Assembly (NCBI RefSeq): GCF_001552615.1
Contig: NZ_BCRN01000010.1
Coordinates: forward strand, 159,407 to 223,406
DNA length: 64,000 nucleotides
Reading direction: 5' to 3'
Source: Millisia brevis NBRC 105863
GTDB taxonomy: Bacteria; Actinomycetota; Actinomycetes; Mycobacteriales; Mycobacteriaceae
The notes beneath the pieces are model-generated. The model was given only the letters and a program-made list of their open reading frames with translations, was not told the origin of the DNA and searched no databases. A program made the translations under genes and the position numbers. Positions 20,614-30,894 of this stretch are shown one piece after another. How positions within the stretch are numbered: position 1 is the stretch's first letter; every line of letters begins with the position of its first letter.

Positions 20614-22198
20614 AGCGCTCTCCTCCACCACGACCGCGACCGCCGGTCGGCGCCCGATCCGTCGCGCGCTGATCAGCGTCTACGACAAGGCAGGCCTCAC
20701 CGCACTGGCCGCGAGCCTGCACGCCGCGGGCGTCGAGATCGTCTCGACCGGCTCGACCGCGGCGCGCATCGCGGAATCCGGCGTGCCGGTCACCGCGGTC
20801 GACTCGGTCACCGGCTTCCCCGAGATCCTCGGCGGTCGGGTCAAGACCCTGCATCCGCGGGTGCACGCCGGACTGCTCGCCGATACGCGCAATCCCGAGC
20901 ACATCGAGACCCTCGCCGAGCACGACATCGCCCCCTTCGAACTGGTCGTGGTCAACCTCTACCCGTTCACCTCCACGGTCGCCTCCGGCGCCAGCCAGGA
21001 GGAATGCGTCGAGCAGATCGACATCGGCGGCCCGTCGATGGTGCGCGCCTCGGCCAAGAACTTCGCCTCGGTCTCCGTGGTCGTCGATCCCGCCGACTAC
21101 GCCGAGATCGGCCGCGCGGTCACCGACGGCGGCTTCACCCTCGCCGAGCGGGCCGCCCTGGCCGCCAAGGCGTTCCAGCACACCGCCGAATACGACATCG
21201 CCGTCGCGTCCTGGTTCACCAGCGTGATCGACCACGGCGACGTCGCCTTCCCGGCGTGGATGGGTGCGGTCTGGCGGCGCTCGGCGGTGCTGCGCTACGG
21301 CGAGAACCCGCACCAGGGGGCGGCGCTCTACGAGTCGACCTACGGCGCCCGGGGTCTGGCGCAGGCCGAGCAGTTGCACGGCAAGGAGATGTCGTACAAC
21401 AACTACACCGACGCGGACGCCGCCTGGCGGGCCGCGTGGGACCACGAGGCCGCCTGCGTCGCGATCATCAAGCACGCCAACCCGTGCGGTATCGCGATCG
21501 ATCTCGACGAGTCGATCGCCGCGGCCCACCGCAAGGCGCACGCCTGCGACCCGGTCAGCGCGTTCGGCGGCGTGATCGCCACCAACCGCGAGGTCTCGGT
21601 CGAGATGGCCGAGCAGGTCGCGGAGATCTTCACCGAGGTCGTGATCGCCCCCGGTTACGCCGACGGGGCGGCCGAGATTCTCAGCCGTAAGAAGAATATT
21701 CGGCTGCTGGTCGCCGCCCCGCCGCAGCGCGGCGGTGCCGAATTGCGGCCGATCTCCGGTGGCACCCTGCTGCAGCAGCGCGACGTGCTCGACGCCCCCG
21801 GCGACGACCCGGCCAACTGGACGCTCGCCGCCGGACCGGCGGTCGACGAGGCGGTCCTGGCCGACCTCGCCTTCGCCTGGCGGGCCTGCCGCGCGGTCAA
21901 GTCGAACGCGATCCTGCTCGCGAAGGACGGCGCCTCGGTCGGTGTCGGAATGGGCCAGGTCAACCGGGTCGACTCCGCCCATCTGGCCGTCCAGCGCGCC
22001 GGGGATCGGGCCGCGGGATCGGTCGCCGCCTCCGACGCCTTCTTCCCCTTCCCGGACGGGCTCGAAGCCCTGCTCGACGCCGGGGTCACCGCGGTCGTCC
22101 AGCCGGGCGGCTCGGTGCGCGACGATCTGTCGATCGAGGCGGCCAACCGCGCCGGCGTGACGATGTATCTGACCGGCGCCCGGCACTTCGCGCACTGA
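20606..22198 (+). CDS. purH: Bifunctional AICAR transformylase/IMP cyclohydrolase
   Basis: A 530-residue enzyme for the last two steps of IMP synthesis. The N-terminal MGS-like cyclohydrolase domain (to about residue 205) starts [13 protein letters not shown] and contains STGSTA and [14 protein letters not shown]; the C-terminal transformylase domain contains KHANPCG with the catalytic Lys-His pair, and later [10 protein letters not shown] and QPGGSVRD. Start is GTG at 20606, overlapping the end of purN by 8 bp and implying translational coupling. Syntenic with Rv0957. Confidence 0.97.
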   Translation: MNEALSSTTTATAGRRPIRRALISVYDKAGLTALAASLHAAGVEIVSTGSTAARIAESGVPVTAVDSVTGFPEILGGRVKTLHPRVHAGLLADTRNPEHIETLAEHDIAPFELVVVNLYPFTSTVASGASQEECVEQIDIGGPSMVRASAKNFASVSVVVDPADYAEIGRAVTDGGFTLAERAALAAKAFQHTAEYDIAVASWFTSVIDHGDVAFPAWMGAVWRRSAVLRYGENPHQGAALYESTYGARGLAQAEQLHGKEMSYNNYTDADAAWRAAWDHEAACVAIIKHANPCGIAIDLDESIAAAHRKAHACDPVSAFGGVIATNREVSVEMAEQVAEIFTEVVIAPGYADGAAEILSRKKNIRLLVAAPPQRGGAELRPISGGTLLQQRDVLDAPGDDPANWTLAAGPAVDEAVLADLAFAWRACRAVKSNAILLAKDGASVGVGMGQVNRVDSAHLAVQRAGDRAAGSVAASDAFFPFPDGLEALLDAGVTAVVQPGGSVRDDLSIEAANRAGVTMYLTGARHFAH

Positions 22199-22216
22199 CC
22201 CGTCGACCACTTGCGG

Positions 22217-22258
22217 CCCTCGGGTCGGTTTCGCCCGCGTGGCGGGCCGCCCCGAGGG
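22217..22258 (+). terminator. Possible terminator after purH
   Basis: CCCTCGGG (22217-22224) pairs with CCCGAGGG (22251-22258), and an inner GCCCGC/GCGGGC hairpin lies between them. There is no T-tract. It sits between the purH stop and the next gene. Confidence 0.35.
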
Positions 22259-22275
22259 TACGTAGCGTTGATGCG

Positions 22276-23691
22276 GTGAGCAGCGTGGACAGCACCGACA
22301 GCCCGACGGACAACGCGACCGATCGTCCGACCACGGTGGGTGCGCTGCGTGCCTCCGGGCACGTCGCGCAGTCCCTCGAGGACGAGATGCGCACGAACCT
22401 GCTGCGGGCGCTGCGCGCGGGCGAGGATCCGTGGCCGGGGATCGTCGGGTTCGAGACCACCGTCCTGCCGCAACTCGAACGGGCCCTGATCGCCGGACAC
22501 GACGTCGTGCTGCTCGGCGAACGCGGCCAGGGCAAGACCCGGCTGCTGCGCACGATGGTCGGCCTGCTCGACGAGTGGACACCGGTGATCGAGGGATCGG
22601 AGATCGGCGAGCACCCGTACGAGCCGATCACCCCGTCGTCGATCCGCCGCGCCCGCGAACTCGGCGATGATCTGCCGGTCGCCTGGCGGCATCGCAGCGA
22701 GCGGTATACCGAGAAGCTCGCCACCCCGGACACCTCGGTGGCCGACCTGATCGGCGACGTCGACCCGGCGAAGATCGCCGAGGGACGCAGCCTCGGCGAC
22801 CCGGAGACGATTCACTTCGGACTGGTACCGCGCGCTCATCGCGGCATCGTCGCGATCAACGAACTTCCCGACCTGGCCGAGCGCATCCAGGTGGCGTTGC
22901 TCAACGTCATGGAGGAACGGGATATCCAGATCCGCGGTTATACGATCCGGCTCCCCCTGGACATCCTGCTGGTGGCCAGCGCCAACCCGGAGGACTACAC
23001 CAACCGCGGCCGGATCATCACCCCGCTCAAGGACCGCTTCGGCGCCGAGATCCGCACCCACTATCCGCTGGCGCTGGACGACGAGATCGCGGTGATCGAG
23101 CAGGAGGCGCAGCTGCGGGCCGAGGTGCCGAGCCACCTGGTCGAGATCCTCTCGCGGTTCACCCGGGCGCTGCGCGAGTCGCCGTCGGTCGATCAGCGCT
23201 CCGGCGTGTCGGCGCGCTTCGCGGTCGCGGCGGCCGAGACCGTCGCCGCGTCGGCCCTGCATCGCAGCACGATCCTCGACGAGGCGGACCCGGTCGCCCG
23301 GCCGGTCGACCTCGCCGGCGTGATCGGCGTCCTGCGCGGCAAGGTCGAATTCGAATCGGGTGAGGAGGGCCGCGAGACCGAGGTGCTCACCCACCTGCTG
23401 CGGGTGGCGACCGCCGAGACCGCACGCGAACGGCTCGCCGGGCTCGACCTGGGCCCCCTGGTCGCGGCGATCGACGCCGGGGAACCGATCGTCACCGGTG
23501 ACGGGGTGACCGCCAAGGCGCTGTTGGCGGCGATCCCGAATGTCGAGGTCGTCGCGCAGGTCGCCGACCGTCTCGACGCGCGCACCGACGGCGAACGCGC
23601 GTCGGCGGTCGAACTCGCTCTCGAAGGTCTCTATCTCGCCCGCCGCATCGGCAAGGACATCGGTGCCGACGGGGAGACCGTCTACGGCTGA
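22276..23691 (+). CDS. AAA+ MoxR/magnesium-chelatase-like ATPase
   Basis: A 471-residue AAA+ ATPase of the ChlI/MoxR type. Walker A is GERGQGKT (near residue 80), Walker B the IVAINELPDL segment, followed by the sensor region VASANPEDYTNRGRIITPLKDRFG. Such ATPases act as chaperones or remodelling engines together with a VWA-domain partner, and one is encoded 35 bp downstream (23726). It starts GTG at 22276. True Mg-chelatase for chlorophyll is not implied, as no other tetrapyrrole genes are nearby. Syntenic with Rv0958. Confidence 0.92.
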   Translation: MSSVDSTDSPTDNATDRPTTVGALRASGHVAQSLEDEMRTNLLRALRAGEDPWPGIVGFETTVLPQLERALIAGHDVVLLGERGQGKTRLLRTMVGLLDEWTPVIEGSEIGEHPYEPITPSSIRRARELGDDLPVAWRHRSERYTEKLATPDTSVADLIGDVDPAKIAEGRSLGDPETIHFGLVPRAHRGIVAINELPDLAERIQVALLNVMEERDIQIRGYTIRLPLDILLVASANPEDYTNRGRIITPLKDRFGAEIRTHYPLALDDEIAVIEQEAQLRAEVPSHLVEILSRFTRALRESPSVDQRSGVSARFAVAAAETVAASALHRSTILDEADPVARPVDLAGVIGVLRGKVEFESGEEGRETEVLTHLLRVATAETARERLAGLDLGPLVAAIDAGEPIVTGDGVTAKALLAAIPNVEVVAQVADRLDARTDGERASAVELALEGLYLARRIGKDIGADGETVYG

Positions 23692-23725
23692 TCGCCGCGG
23701 CCGGCCGTTCGGACAGGAGAACGCC

Positions 23726-25750
23726 ATGGCAGATACGCCGTCGGGTCGCGGCCGGGATCGGACCCGCACCAATCGCACCCGTTATGCGCGCTACAGCGGC
23801 GGGCCCGACCCGCTGACCCCACCGCTCGATCTGCGCGACGCCCTCGACGCGATCGGCCGCGAGGTCCTCGAGGGGTCGTCGCCGCGCCGCGCGATGCGCG
23901 AGATGCTGCGCCGCGGTACCGACGGCACCACCGGGCTGGACGAACTGGCCCGCCAAGCCGCCCGACGTCGCCGGGAATTGCTGGAACGCAATAACCTCGG
24001 CGGCACCCTGGAGAAGGTGCGCGAACTGCTCGACCGCGCGGTCCTCGAGGAGCGCAAGCAGTTGGCCCGCGATCTGGACGACAACGCCCGCTTCGCGGAG
24101 ATGCAGCTCGAACAGCTGCCGCCGTCGACCGCCGCCGCCGTCAGCGAGCTGTCGTCCTACCAGTGGCGCAGTGACGCCGCCCGGCGCGACTACGAACAGA
24201 TCCGCGACCTGCTCGGCCGTGAGGTCCTCGACCAGCGGTTCACCGGGATGAAGAAGGCCCTGGAAGGCGCCACCGACGCCGACCGCGAGCGCGTGGTCGA
24301 GATGATGCGCGACCTGAACGCGCTGCTCGAGGCGCACGGCCGCGGGGAACCGGACGTCGATCGGCAGTTCTCCGACTTCATGCGCAAACACGGCCAGTTC
24401 TTCCCGGAGCGCCCCAAGAATATCGAGGAGCTGATCGACGCCCTCGCCGAGCGGGCCTCCGCCGCGGCGCGGCTGCGCAATTCGTTGACCGACGAGCAGC
24501 GCGCCGAACTCGACGCCCTCGCCGCCCAGGCCTTCGGCACCCCGGATCTGATGGGTGAACTCGACCGGTTGGACGCCGCGCTGCGCGAGGCGCGGCCCGA
24601 AGCCGACTGGGACGGCTCGCGGACCTTCCGCGGCGAGCAGGGACTCGGTCTCGGCGACGGCACCGGGGCGCTGCAGGACATCGCCGAACTCGAACGGCTG
24701 GGGGAGCAGCTCGCCCAGCAGTATCCGGGTGCGCAACTCGACGATATCGACGCCGAGGGCCTGATTCGCCAGCTCGGTGAAGAGGCCGGGGTGTCCCTGC
24801 GCACGCTGTCCGACCTCGAGCGGGCGCTGCAGCAGCAGGGCTACCTCGACCGCGGGGCGGACGGCCAGTGGCGGCTGTCCCCGAAGGCGATGCGGGTACT
24901 CGGCCAGGCGATGCTGCGCGACATCGTCGGCGGCACCGATCAGCGGCCCGGGGCGCGCGATACCCGGCTGACCGGGGGCACCGGCGAGCCGACCGGGGCG
25001 AGCCGCCCGTGGGAGTTCGGCGATACCGAGCCCTGGGACGTCACCCGCACGATCACCAACGCCGTCCTGCGCACGAGCATCGACGCCGGCCCGCGCAACG
25101 GGGCCGATCGAGTCCGGCCGGTGGACGGGCGGATTCGCCTGCAGGTCTCCGACGTCGAGGTCGTCGAGACCGAGATCCGCACCCGCGCGGCCGTGGCGCT
25201 ACTGGTCGACACGTCCTTCTCGATGGTGATGGAGGGCCGGTGGGTGCCGATGAAGCGCACCGCCCTGGCGCTCAATCACCTGGTCAGCACCCGATTTCGG
25301 GGCGACGCGCTACAGCTGATCGGTTTCGGTCGCACCGCACAGGTACTGACCGCGCCGGAGCTCGCCGGTCTCGACGGGGTCTGGGATCAGGGGACCAATC
25401 TGCACCACGCGCTGCTGTTGGCGGCCCGCCACCTGCGGCGTTTCCCCGGCGCCCAGCCGGTGGTGATGATCGTGACCGACGGCGAGCCGACCGCCCATCT
25501 CGAACCGGACGGCCACGCCTACTTCGGATATCCGACCACCGAGCGCACCTACGCGCTGACGGTGGGGGAGCTGGAGGCGATGGCGCGGATGAACGCGCAC
25601 GTCACGATCTTCCGGCTCGGCGACCATCCGGTGCTCGCCCGCATCGTCGACGATATGGCGCGGCGGGCGCACGGACGGGTGGTCGCGCCGGATCTGGACG
25701 GTCTGGGCGCCGCAGTGGTCGCCGACTATCTGACCAGCCGGCGGCGGTAG
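23726..25750 (+). CDS. VWA-domain protein, partner of AAA+ ATPase
   Basis: A 674-residue protein with a long, charged, mostly helical N-terminal part (residues 1 to ~480, rich in Arg/Glu/Leu coiled-coil-like segments) and a C-terminal von Willebrand factor A domain. The MIDAS motif is DTSFSM (DxSxS) with the downstream Thr and the TDGEPT metal site. It presumably couples to the preceding MoxR-like ATPase as a metal-dependent adaptor. ATG at 23726 is preceded by AGGAGA at 7-nt spacing. The first 60 codons overlap nothing functional; an open frame upstream overlaps the ATPase gene in another phase. Syntenic with Rv0959. Confidence 0.9.
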   Translation: MADTPSGRGRDRTRTNRTRYARYSGGPDPLTPPLDLRDALDAIGREVLEGSSPRRAMREMLRRGTDGTTGLDELARQAARRRRELLERNNLGGTLEKVRELLDRAVLEERKQLARDLDDNARFAEMQLEQLPPSTAAAVSELSSYQWRSDAARRDYEQIRDLLGREVLDQRFTGMKKALEGATDADRERVVEMMRDLNALLEAHGRGEPDVDRQFSDFMRKHGQFFPERPKNIEELIDALAERASAAARLRNSLTDEQRAELDALAAQAFGTPDLMGELDRLDAALREARPEADWDGSRTFRGEQGLGLGDGTGALQDIAELERLGEQLAQQYPGAQLDDIDAEGLIRQLGEEAGVSLRTLSDLERALQQQGYLDRGADGQWRLSPKAMRVLGQAMLRDIVGGTDQRPGARDTRLTGGTGEPTGASRPWEFGDTEPWDVTRTITNAVLRTSIDAGPRNGADRVRPVDGRIRLQVSDVEVVETEIRTRAAVALLVDTSFSMVMEGRWVPMKRTALALNHLVSTRFRGDALQLIGFGRTAQVLTAPELAGLDGVWDQGTNLHHALLLAARHLRRFPGAQPVVMIVTDGEPTAHLEPDGHAYFGYPTTERTYALTVGELEAMARMNAHVTIFRLGDHPVLARIVDDMARRAHGRVVAPDLDGLGAAVVADYLTSRRR

Positions 25751-25816
25751 CTCCGCAGCTCTCTGCGCAGGCCGGCTCTCGGCGTCTGCGCGGGTCCGGG
25801 CCGAGCCGACGCGAAG

Positions 25817-26275
25817 TTAGCGGCCGGAGAGCACCTCGCGGTCGCCGACCGGCTGCGAGAGGTTGACCACCAGCGTCGAATAGGACGCGACCATCAGGCA
25901 GGGGTGATCGAGCGCGGTCGCCAGGCGACCGGTCCGCACCGTGATCGTCACGGTGGACGGGGTTTCCTGCACCCCGGCGTCCGCGCCGAAACAGGCCGGG
26001 CTGCCGGAGGTGAAGTGGATCGCTATCTGATTGCCCGCCAGCTCGCTCCACGAGGAGAAGGGGACGGTCCGGTCGTCGACGAGCTGGCCGACACCGATGA
26101 TCGTGCCGACGTTATCGGCCGGTACCCGGGTCGGCTCGACGGTATCGGGCCCGCCGTTCGTCGACAGACCGTCGTTCAACGCCATCGCGGCGGTGCCGGA
26201 GTCCTGGTTCGACGTCGCGTTGGCGGCACATCCGGCCAACACGCAGACAAGCATTCCGAGCATCACGAAACGCAT
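25817..26275 (-). CDS. Predicted lipoprotein with small secreted domain
   Basis: A 152-residue protein beginning MRFVMLGMLVCVLAGC, a short signal peptide with a consensus lipobox whose Cys would be residue 16. The mature part has two further Cys residues (PACFGAD, HPCLMVA) that could form a disulfide, and beta-rich hydrophobic stretches. No family is recognised with certainty. The start at 26275 is chosen because it places the signal peptide at the N-terminus. It is convergent with the VWA gene. Confidence 0.7.
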   Translation of the reverse strand: MRFVMLGMLVCVLAGCAANATSNQDSGTAAMALNDGLSTNGGPDTVEPTRVPADNVGTIIGVGQLVDDRTVPFSSWSELAGNQIAIHFTSGSPACFGADAGVQETPSTVTITVRTGRLATALDHPCLMVASYSTLVVNLSQPVGDREVLSGR

Positions 26276-26396
26276 AACAGCCACGGTAGTCCGGAACGGA
26301 AGGCCGGGCTCGTCGTGTTGTGGATTCACAGCAAGGACATAGAGTCCGTTTGCCCCGGCGCCGAGTGGGCGATCGACCGCCCACCCGGCACCGTGG

Positions 26397-26603
26397 TCAG
26401 ATCGCCGCGGCCGCCAGAATGACGAACGCGACAACCCCGACCGCGACAAGTAGGGCGATCGCCCCGGAACCGAGAACGGCCAGCGCGGTGCCGGCCACCA
26501 TCAGCATCGAGAGCAACAGAACAATCAGTCCACCGCTTCGCGTATCGACCAGTGCGTCCGGCCGATCGAGATCGGGCTTGCGGCTATGCATGGCAGCGGT
26601 CAT
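26397..26603 (-). CDS. Small two-helix membrane protein
   Basis: A 68-residue protein with a short charged N-terminus (MTAAMHSRKPDLDRPDALVD) and two adjacent hydrophobic helices filling residues 25-68. ATG at 26603 has a purine-rich GGGGGG tract 6 nt upstream. Its function is unknown. It lies on the same strand as the lipoprotein gene that follows at 26275, 121 bp downstream. Confidence 0.6.
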   Translation of the reverse strand: MTAAMHSRKPDLDRPDALVDTRSGGLIVLLLSMLMVAGTALAVLGSGAIALLVAVGVVAFVILAAAAI

Positions 26604-26781
26604 GAGATACCCCCCATCGAGTGCCCGTGCCAAAGAGTCTGGAGTGTTGCGTCGTTACGGTCGAGCGCTGCTGATTACGATGCCGTAACGAATATTTCGA
26701 GCGAGGTGGGAATGAACCAACCGCGCGAATCGACTACACCTGCGGTCGGGTATCGGACGAATTGCCGGTCCGATGGTCCGG

Positions 26782-28404
26782 TTATACAGGCTCGACCGAG
26801 TTGGAGTCAACTCTATCTGTGGAGGTCGTGGCCGGTTCCGCCGCCGAGTCGGGAGCCCGGCCCGCCGAGACGAGGGCGACCGCATCCGCGGCGGTGGTGT
26901 CGAGGTCGTCGGCGTCGTCCGCATCGTCGGTGGCGTCGATCGGCGCCGGTGTCGGGTCCGCTTCGGAGTCGGCCGGCGCGGCCTGATCCTCGTCGTCCGC
27001 GGCGGTACCCGAGCGAGCCGCCGCCAGGATCGACAGCCCGATCGCCAGTGCGGTCCCGAAGACCAGGACCGGCACCGCGAGGTCGTGCATCGGGGCCTGG
27101 GCGGCGACCGCGGACAGCCCGGCGATCAACCAGCCGATCGGGGTGAACAGCGACATGATCCCGGCGGCGCGGTCGTCACCGGCGGCGGCGATCGCCGCGA
27201 TCAGAACCTGAACCAACACGAGGATCGCCGCGATCCAGCGTCCGCGGGTCCGGCCGACCGCCGCGATCAGCGCCGCGGTGGCCGCGGTGATCGCCGCGGT
27301 CGCCAGCACGATCACACCCGCCGCGGTCGCGAGGGCCGCCGGCGTGGTCGCCCACCCGGAACCGATCAGGGTGATCCACCCGCAGACGGCGGTCAGAGCC
27401 GCGGGCAGCAGCGCGCGGGTGCCGGTCCGGCTACCGGACGCGGCGGCCAGCGTCGCTCCGATCAGGATCAGCACGGCGATCGGGAAACCGGGCGCGAGGG
27501 CACGGGAGACGACTGCGGCGGGAGCGCTCGCCGGTTGCGACCCGGCCGAGTCGTCGGCCGGCAGCGCGGCGCGCGCGTCGTCGATCGCGGAGGACAGCGA
27601 GGCGAGCACACCGTCGACCGGATCGACGCGCGTCACCAACTCGTTGGTCCCGTCCGTCAGCCGCCGGCCGCCGTCGTCCAGGGCGACCAGGCCGTCGCGC
27701 AATTGTGCGGCCCCGTCGGTCGCGCGCCGCAGGCCGCCCGCGAAGGGCGACGACGGGTCGTCGAGCTGATAGGTGAGCTCCTGCGAGCCGGCCCGCAACT
27801 CCTCGAGGCGGGCGGGCAGGTCCTGCATGCCGTTGGCTTGGACGACGTCGCGCAGCGCGGTGAGCTGGTCGACCGCCCGCCGGGCGGCCTCGTCGTCGAC
27901 CGTCGACAAGTCGTCGATCGAATCGGTCAGAATCTGGACGACCTGGCCCTGGACGGCGGCGACCCCGGACAGGGCGTCCACCAGTGCCGACACTCCGTCG
28001 TTGAGCCGGGCGGACCCGTCGCCGATCTCCCCGAGCCCGTTGTCGAGCCGGGTGATGCCATTCGACAGCTCGGTGCCGCCCGCAGCGGCGCGATCGAGGC
28101 CGGAGGCCATCTCGCCGGCGCCGTCGTTGAGCTGAGCGGCGCCGTCGTTGAGTTTGTCGAAGCCCGATTCGAGCAGGCCGAGGGGGATCTCGGCGCGGTC
28201 GAGGGCCGCGCGAGCGGCCGCCGCGGGATCGCTGTTCGTGGTGACCGACGCGGCCGGCGCGGCGCGATAGTCCCCGGCGGGCACCTCGCCGACATCGGCC
28301 GCGAGCCCGTAGAGTCCGCCCGCGACGAGGGGCACGGCCAGCAGGGGTATCACCCCCACGGGCCGCGAGAACAGCTGTCCGATCCGGACGATCGTCGCGC
28401 GCAT
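26782..28404 (-). CDS. YhgE/Pip-like membrane protein with Asp-Gly heptad region
   Basis: A 540-residue membrane protein with the YhgE/phage-infection-protein layout: one N-terminal helix (about residues 12-30), an extracytoplasmic region of about 260 residues, then roughly five TM helices from residue 300 to 480 and an acidic Ala/Asp-rich tail. The extracytoplasmic part carries repeated heptads of the type LNDGAAQLNDGAGEM and LDNGLGEIGDGSARL, predicted to form long coiled coils. Relatives are involved in secretion or lipid/envelope functions. The ATG at 28404 starts immediately before the first helix. It is divergent from mprA. Confidence 0.8.
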   Translation of the reverse strand: MRATIVRIGQLFSRPVGVIPLLAVPLVAGGLYGLAADVGEVPAGDYRAAPAASVTTNSDPAAAARAALDRAEIPLGLLESGFDKLNDGAAQLNDGAGEMASGLDRAAAGGTELSNGITRLDNGLGEIGDGSARLNDGVSALVDALSGVAAVQGQVVQILTDSIDDLSTVDDEAARRAVDQLTALRDVVQANGMQDLPARLEELRAGSQELTYQLDDPSSPFAGGLRRATDGAAQLRDGLVALDDGGRRLTDGTNELVTRVDPVDGVLASLSSAIDDARAALPADDSAGSQPASAPAAVVSRALAPGFPIAVLILIGATLAAASGSRTGTRALLPAALTAVCGWITLIGSGWATTPAALATAAGVIVLATAAITAATAALIAAVGRTRGRWIAAILVLVQVLIAAIAAAGDDRAAGIMSLFTPIGWLIAGLSAVAAQAPMHDLAVPVLVFGTALAIGLSILAAARSGTAADDEDQAAPADSEADPTPAPIDATDDADDADDLDTTAADAVALVSAGRAPDSAAEPATTSTDRVDSNSVEPV

Positions 28405-28606
28405 AGTGGACCCACGATAGGTGGCGAAGGCCGCCGTTTCCGCGAGGTGAGCCGTGCGGGCGAGTATGTGTCGTGCCCCGATTCCGGGCGTCGTGCCCGA
28501 ATAGGGTGCCTCTCCGACACTCGTTGGGCGCCGTCCCGGCCCGGCCATCGGCGTTTCGCGGGGGTGCAGGCGACCAATCGGACATCCGACTGAGAACCTT
28601 GTGGGT

Positions 28607-29290
28607 ATGCGCATCTTGGTCACCGACGACGATCGGGCGGTCCGCGAATCGCTGCGCCGATCGTTGACGTTCAACGGCTACACCGTCGATCTGGCCGGTG
28701 ACGGGGTCGAAGCGCTCGGCCGGGTCGAGCACAACCGCCCGGATGCCCTGGTGCTCGACGTGATGATGCCGCGCATGGACGGCCTGGAGGTCTGCCGTCG
28801 ACTGCGCAGCGCCGGCGACGACCTGCCGATCCTGATCCTGACCGCCCGCGACTCGATCTCCGAACGGGTGGTCGGCCTCGACGCCGGTGCCGACGACTAT
28901 CTGCCCAAGCCGTTTGCGCTCGAGGAGTTGCTCGCGCGGCTGCGGGCCCTGCTGCGCCGCACCACCACCGATCCGGCGATCTCCGAGGAGATGGCCTTCG
29001 AGGACCTCACGCTCGACCCGGTCACCCGGGAGGTCACCCGCGGCAGCCGGTCGATCAGCCTCACCCGCACCGAGTTCTCCCTGATGGAGATGCTCATGAT
29101 GAACCCGCGGCGGGTCCTCACGCGCAGCCGTATCCTCGAGGAGGTGTGGGGCTACGACTTTCCCACCTCGGGCAATGCGCTGGAGGTGTACGTCGGCTAC
29201 CTGCGGCGCAAGACCGAGGCCGAGGGTGAGCCGCGGCTGATTCACACCGTGCGCGGTGTCGGGTACGTACTGCGCGAGACGCCGCCCTGA
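28607..29290 (+). CDS. mprA: Response regulator MprA
   Basis: A 227-residue OmpR/PhoB-type response regulator. The receiver domain has the acidic pocket TDDD, phospho-acceptor Asp51 in [12 protein letters not shown], and Thr/Lys in LTARDS and PKPF. The winged-helix DNA-binding domain ends in [15 protein letters not shown] and [10 protein letters not shown]. The C-terminal half is nearly the same as mycobacterial MprA, which responds to envelope stress and controls sigB, sigE, pepD and itself. ATG at 28607 is favoured over an in-frame GTG at 28601. mprB follows 2 bp after the stop, so the pair is co-expressed. Syntenic with Rv0981. Confidence 0.95.
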   Translation: MRILVTDDDRAVRESLRRSLTFNGYTVDLAGDGVEALGRVEHNRPDALVLDVMMPRMDGLEVCRRLRSAGDDLPILILTARDSISERVVGLDAGADDYLPKPFALEELLARLRALLRRTTTDPAISEEMAFEDLTLDPVTREVTRGSRSISLTRTEFSLMEMLMMNPRRVLTRSRILEEVWGYDFPTSGNALEVYVGYLRRKTEAEGEPRLIHTVRGVGYVLRETPP

Positions 29291-29292
29291 TC

Positions 29293-30717
29293 ATGGTCGC
29301 CCCACTGCGACGCGCGGAGCCGAAGGGGGCATCGGAGCTTCGCCCACCGATGCCGCTGACCCGGTCGGTTCCCCTGCGGTGGCGGCTGACCCTCCTCGCC
29401 GCGACGGTGGTCGCCGTCGCGGTCGCGCTGATGGCGATGGCGGCCTATGCCGTGGTCTCCCGCGCCCTCTACGGCGACGTCGACAGCTCGTTGCGCCAGG
29501 TCAGCAGGGTGGTGATCGAGACCCGACCCAGCGATCTCGGGCCGCAGGACCTCGCCAATGCCGTGATGTATCAGCAGGACGTGGCCGTCGCGGTGCTCTA
29601 TCCGGACGGCAACAGCGACGTACCCCTGGGATTGACGATCCCGATCGGGGAGCCGGAGTTGGCGGTAGCGCGCGGCGAGCAGCCCGAGAGTCTGCGGACC
29701 GTCGATGGCACCCGCGTCCTGGCGGTTCGAGCCGACGTGGGCTGGACGCTGGTGGCCGCGATGGATCTCGGGGTGACCAAGCAGGTCCTCGACCGCCTCG
29801 CGATCGTGCTGTTCGCCGCCGGCGGCTTCGGTGTGGTCCTGGCGGCGATCGCCGGGACCGCGGTCGGACGTACCGGACTGCAACCGGTCGGCCGGTTGAC
29901 CGCGGCCGCCGAGCGGGTCGCGCGGGCCGATGATCTGACCCCGATCCCGGTGACCGGCGACGACGAGTTCGCCCGCCTGACGTCGAGCTTCAACTCGATG
30001 CTCGAGACATTGGCGCTGGTGCGCCAGCAGCAGGCGCGGCTGGTCGCCGACGCCGGGCACGAGCTGCGCACCCCGCTGACCTCGCTGCGCACCAATATCG
30101 AACTGTTGATCGCCGCCGGTCGAGCGGGCGCGGCGAAGATCCCCGAGGCCGATATGCAGGAACTGCGGGCCGACGTGGTCGGTCAGATCGGCGAGCTGAC
30201 CACCCTGGTCGACGACCTGATGGACCTCGCCGAGGACGACGCCCCCGGGGTGTCGTTCGAGCGGGTCGATCTCGCCGAGGTCGTCCAGGCGAGCCTGGTG
30301 CGCGCCCGGCGGCGACGCGCCGATATCGCCTTCGACGTCCAGCCGCGCCCGTGGGTGATCTACGGGGATATGAACGCCCTGGTCCGCGCGGTGGTCAATG
30401 TCCTCGACAATGCGGCCAAGTGGAGTCCGAGCGGCGCCCTGGTCGAGGTGCGGATGCGACAGATCGCCGATGGCCTGCTGGAACTGACCGTCGCCGACTC
30501 GGGGCCGGGCATCCCCGCCGAGGAACGCGAACTGGTCTTCGACCGCTTCTACCGGATGACCGCGTCGCGGGCGATGCCCGGATCGGGCCTCGGTCTGGCG
30601 ATCGTGCGACAGGTGATCACCAACCACGGCGGCACGATCGAGATCGGCGAGTCCGTTATGGGCGGAACGCTGATCCGCATCGTTATGCCAGGAGAGAACG
30701 TCCCGGACTTCCAGTAA
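29293..30717 (+). CDS. mprB: Sensor histidine kinase MprB
   Basis: A 474-residue membrane sensor kinase for MprA. A first TM helix near residues 35-55 and a second near 170-195 bracket an extracytoplasmic sensor domain of about 115 residues. HAMP and HisKA follow, with phospho-acceptor His256 in DAGHELRTPLTSLR, then the HATPase_c domain with the N box (VLDNAAKWS), G1 (DSGPGIP) and G2 (GSGLGLAI). It is immediately downstream of mprA and upstream of pepD, as in M. tuberculosis (Rv0982). ATG at 29293 is used; an ATG inside the leader could also serve. Confidence 0.95.
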   Translation: MVAPLRRAEPKGASELRPPMPLTRSVPLRWRLTLLAATVVAVAVALMAMAAYAVVSRALYGDVDSSLRQVSRVVIETRPSDLGPQDLANAVMYQQDVAVAVLYPDGNSDVPLGLTIPIGEPELAVARGEQPESLRTVDGTRVLAVRADVGWTLVAAMDLGVTKQVLDRLAIVLFAAGGFGVVLAAIAGTAVGRTGLQPVGRLTAAAERVARADDLTPIPVTGDDEFARLTSSFNSMLETLALVRQQQARLVADAGHELRTPLTSLRTNIELLIAAGRAGAAKIPEADMQELRADVVGQIGELTTLVDDLMDLAEDDAPGVSFERVDLAEVVQASLVRARRRRADIAFDVQPRPWVIYGDMNALVRAVVNVLDNAAKWSPSGALVEVRMRQIADGLLELTVADSGPGIPAEERELVFDRFYRMTASRAMPGSGLGLAIVRQVITNHGGTIEIGESVMGGTLIRIVMPGENVPDFQ

Positions 30718-30729
30718 ACGGCGGGCGCT

Positions 30730-30748
30730 TTCTCAGCGGAATCACAGC
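30730..30748 (+). promoter_or_regulatory. MprA-box-like direct repeats upstream of pepD
   Basis: CTCAG at 30732-30736 and CACAG at 30743-30747, with starts 11 bp apart, 147 bp before the pepD start and just after mprB. It suggests that pepD has its own stress-responsive promoter in addition to readthrough. Confidence 0.5.
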
Positions 30749-30894
30749 GATCGGGAGCAGTGTGGTGCCGGTCGGCGAGCCCGGTTCGTTCGGCGGTAAC
30801 ACCCGGTGCGCCGGAGCCGTCGGGCCCATCGGTTCGTCGTGACCGATTTGCCTGTCTTCATCACTATATGTGACCGAGAGGATCAGAGGCCTCG

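Noticed and set aside
26773..28593. 606-codon plus-strand frame over the YhgE-like gene
   Set aside because: Arg/Gly/Gln-rich mirror frame; the minus strand shows real TM helices and heptads.
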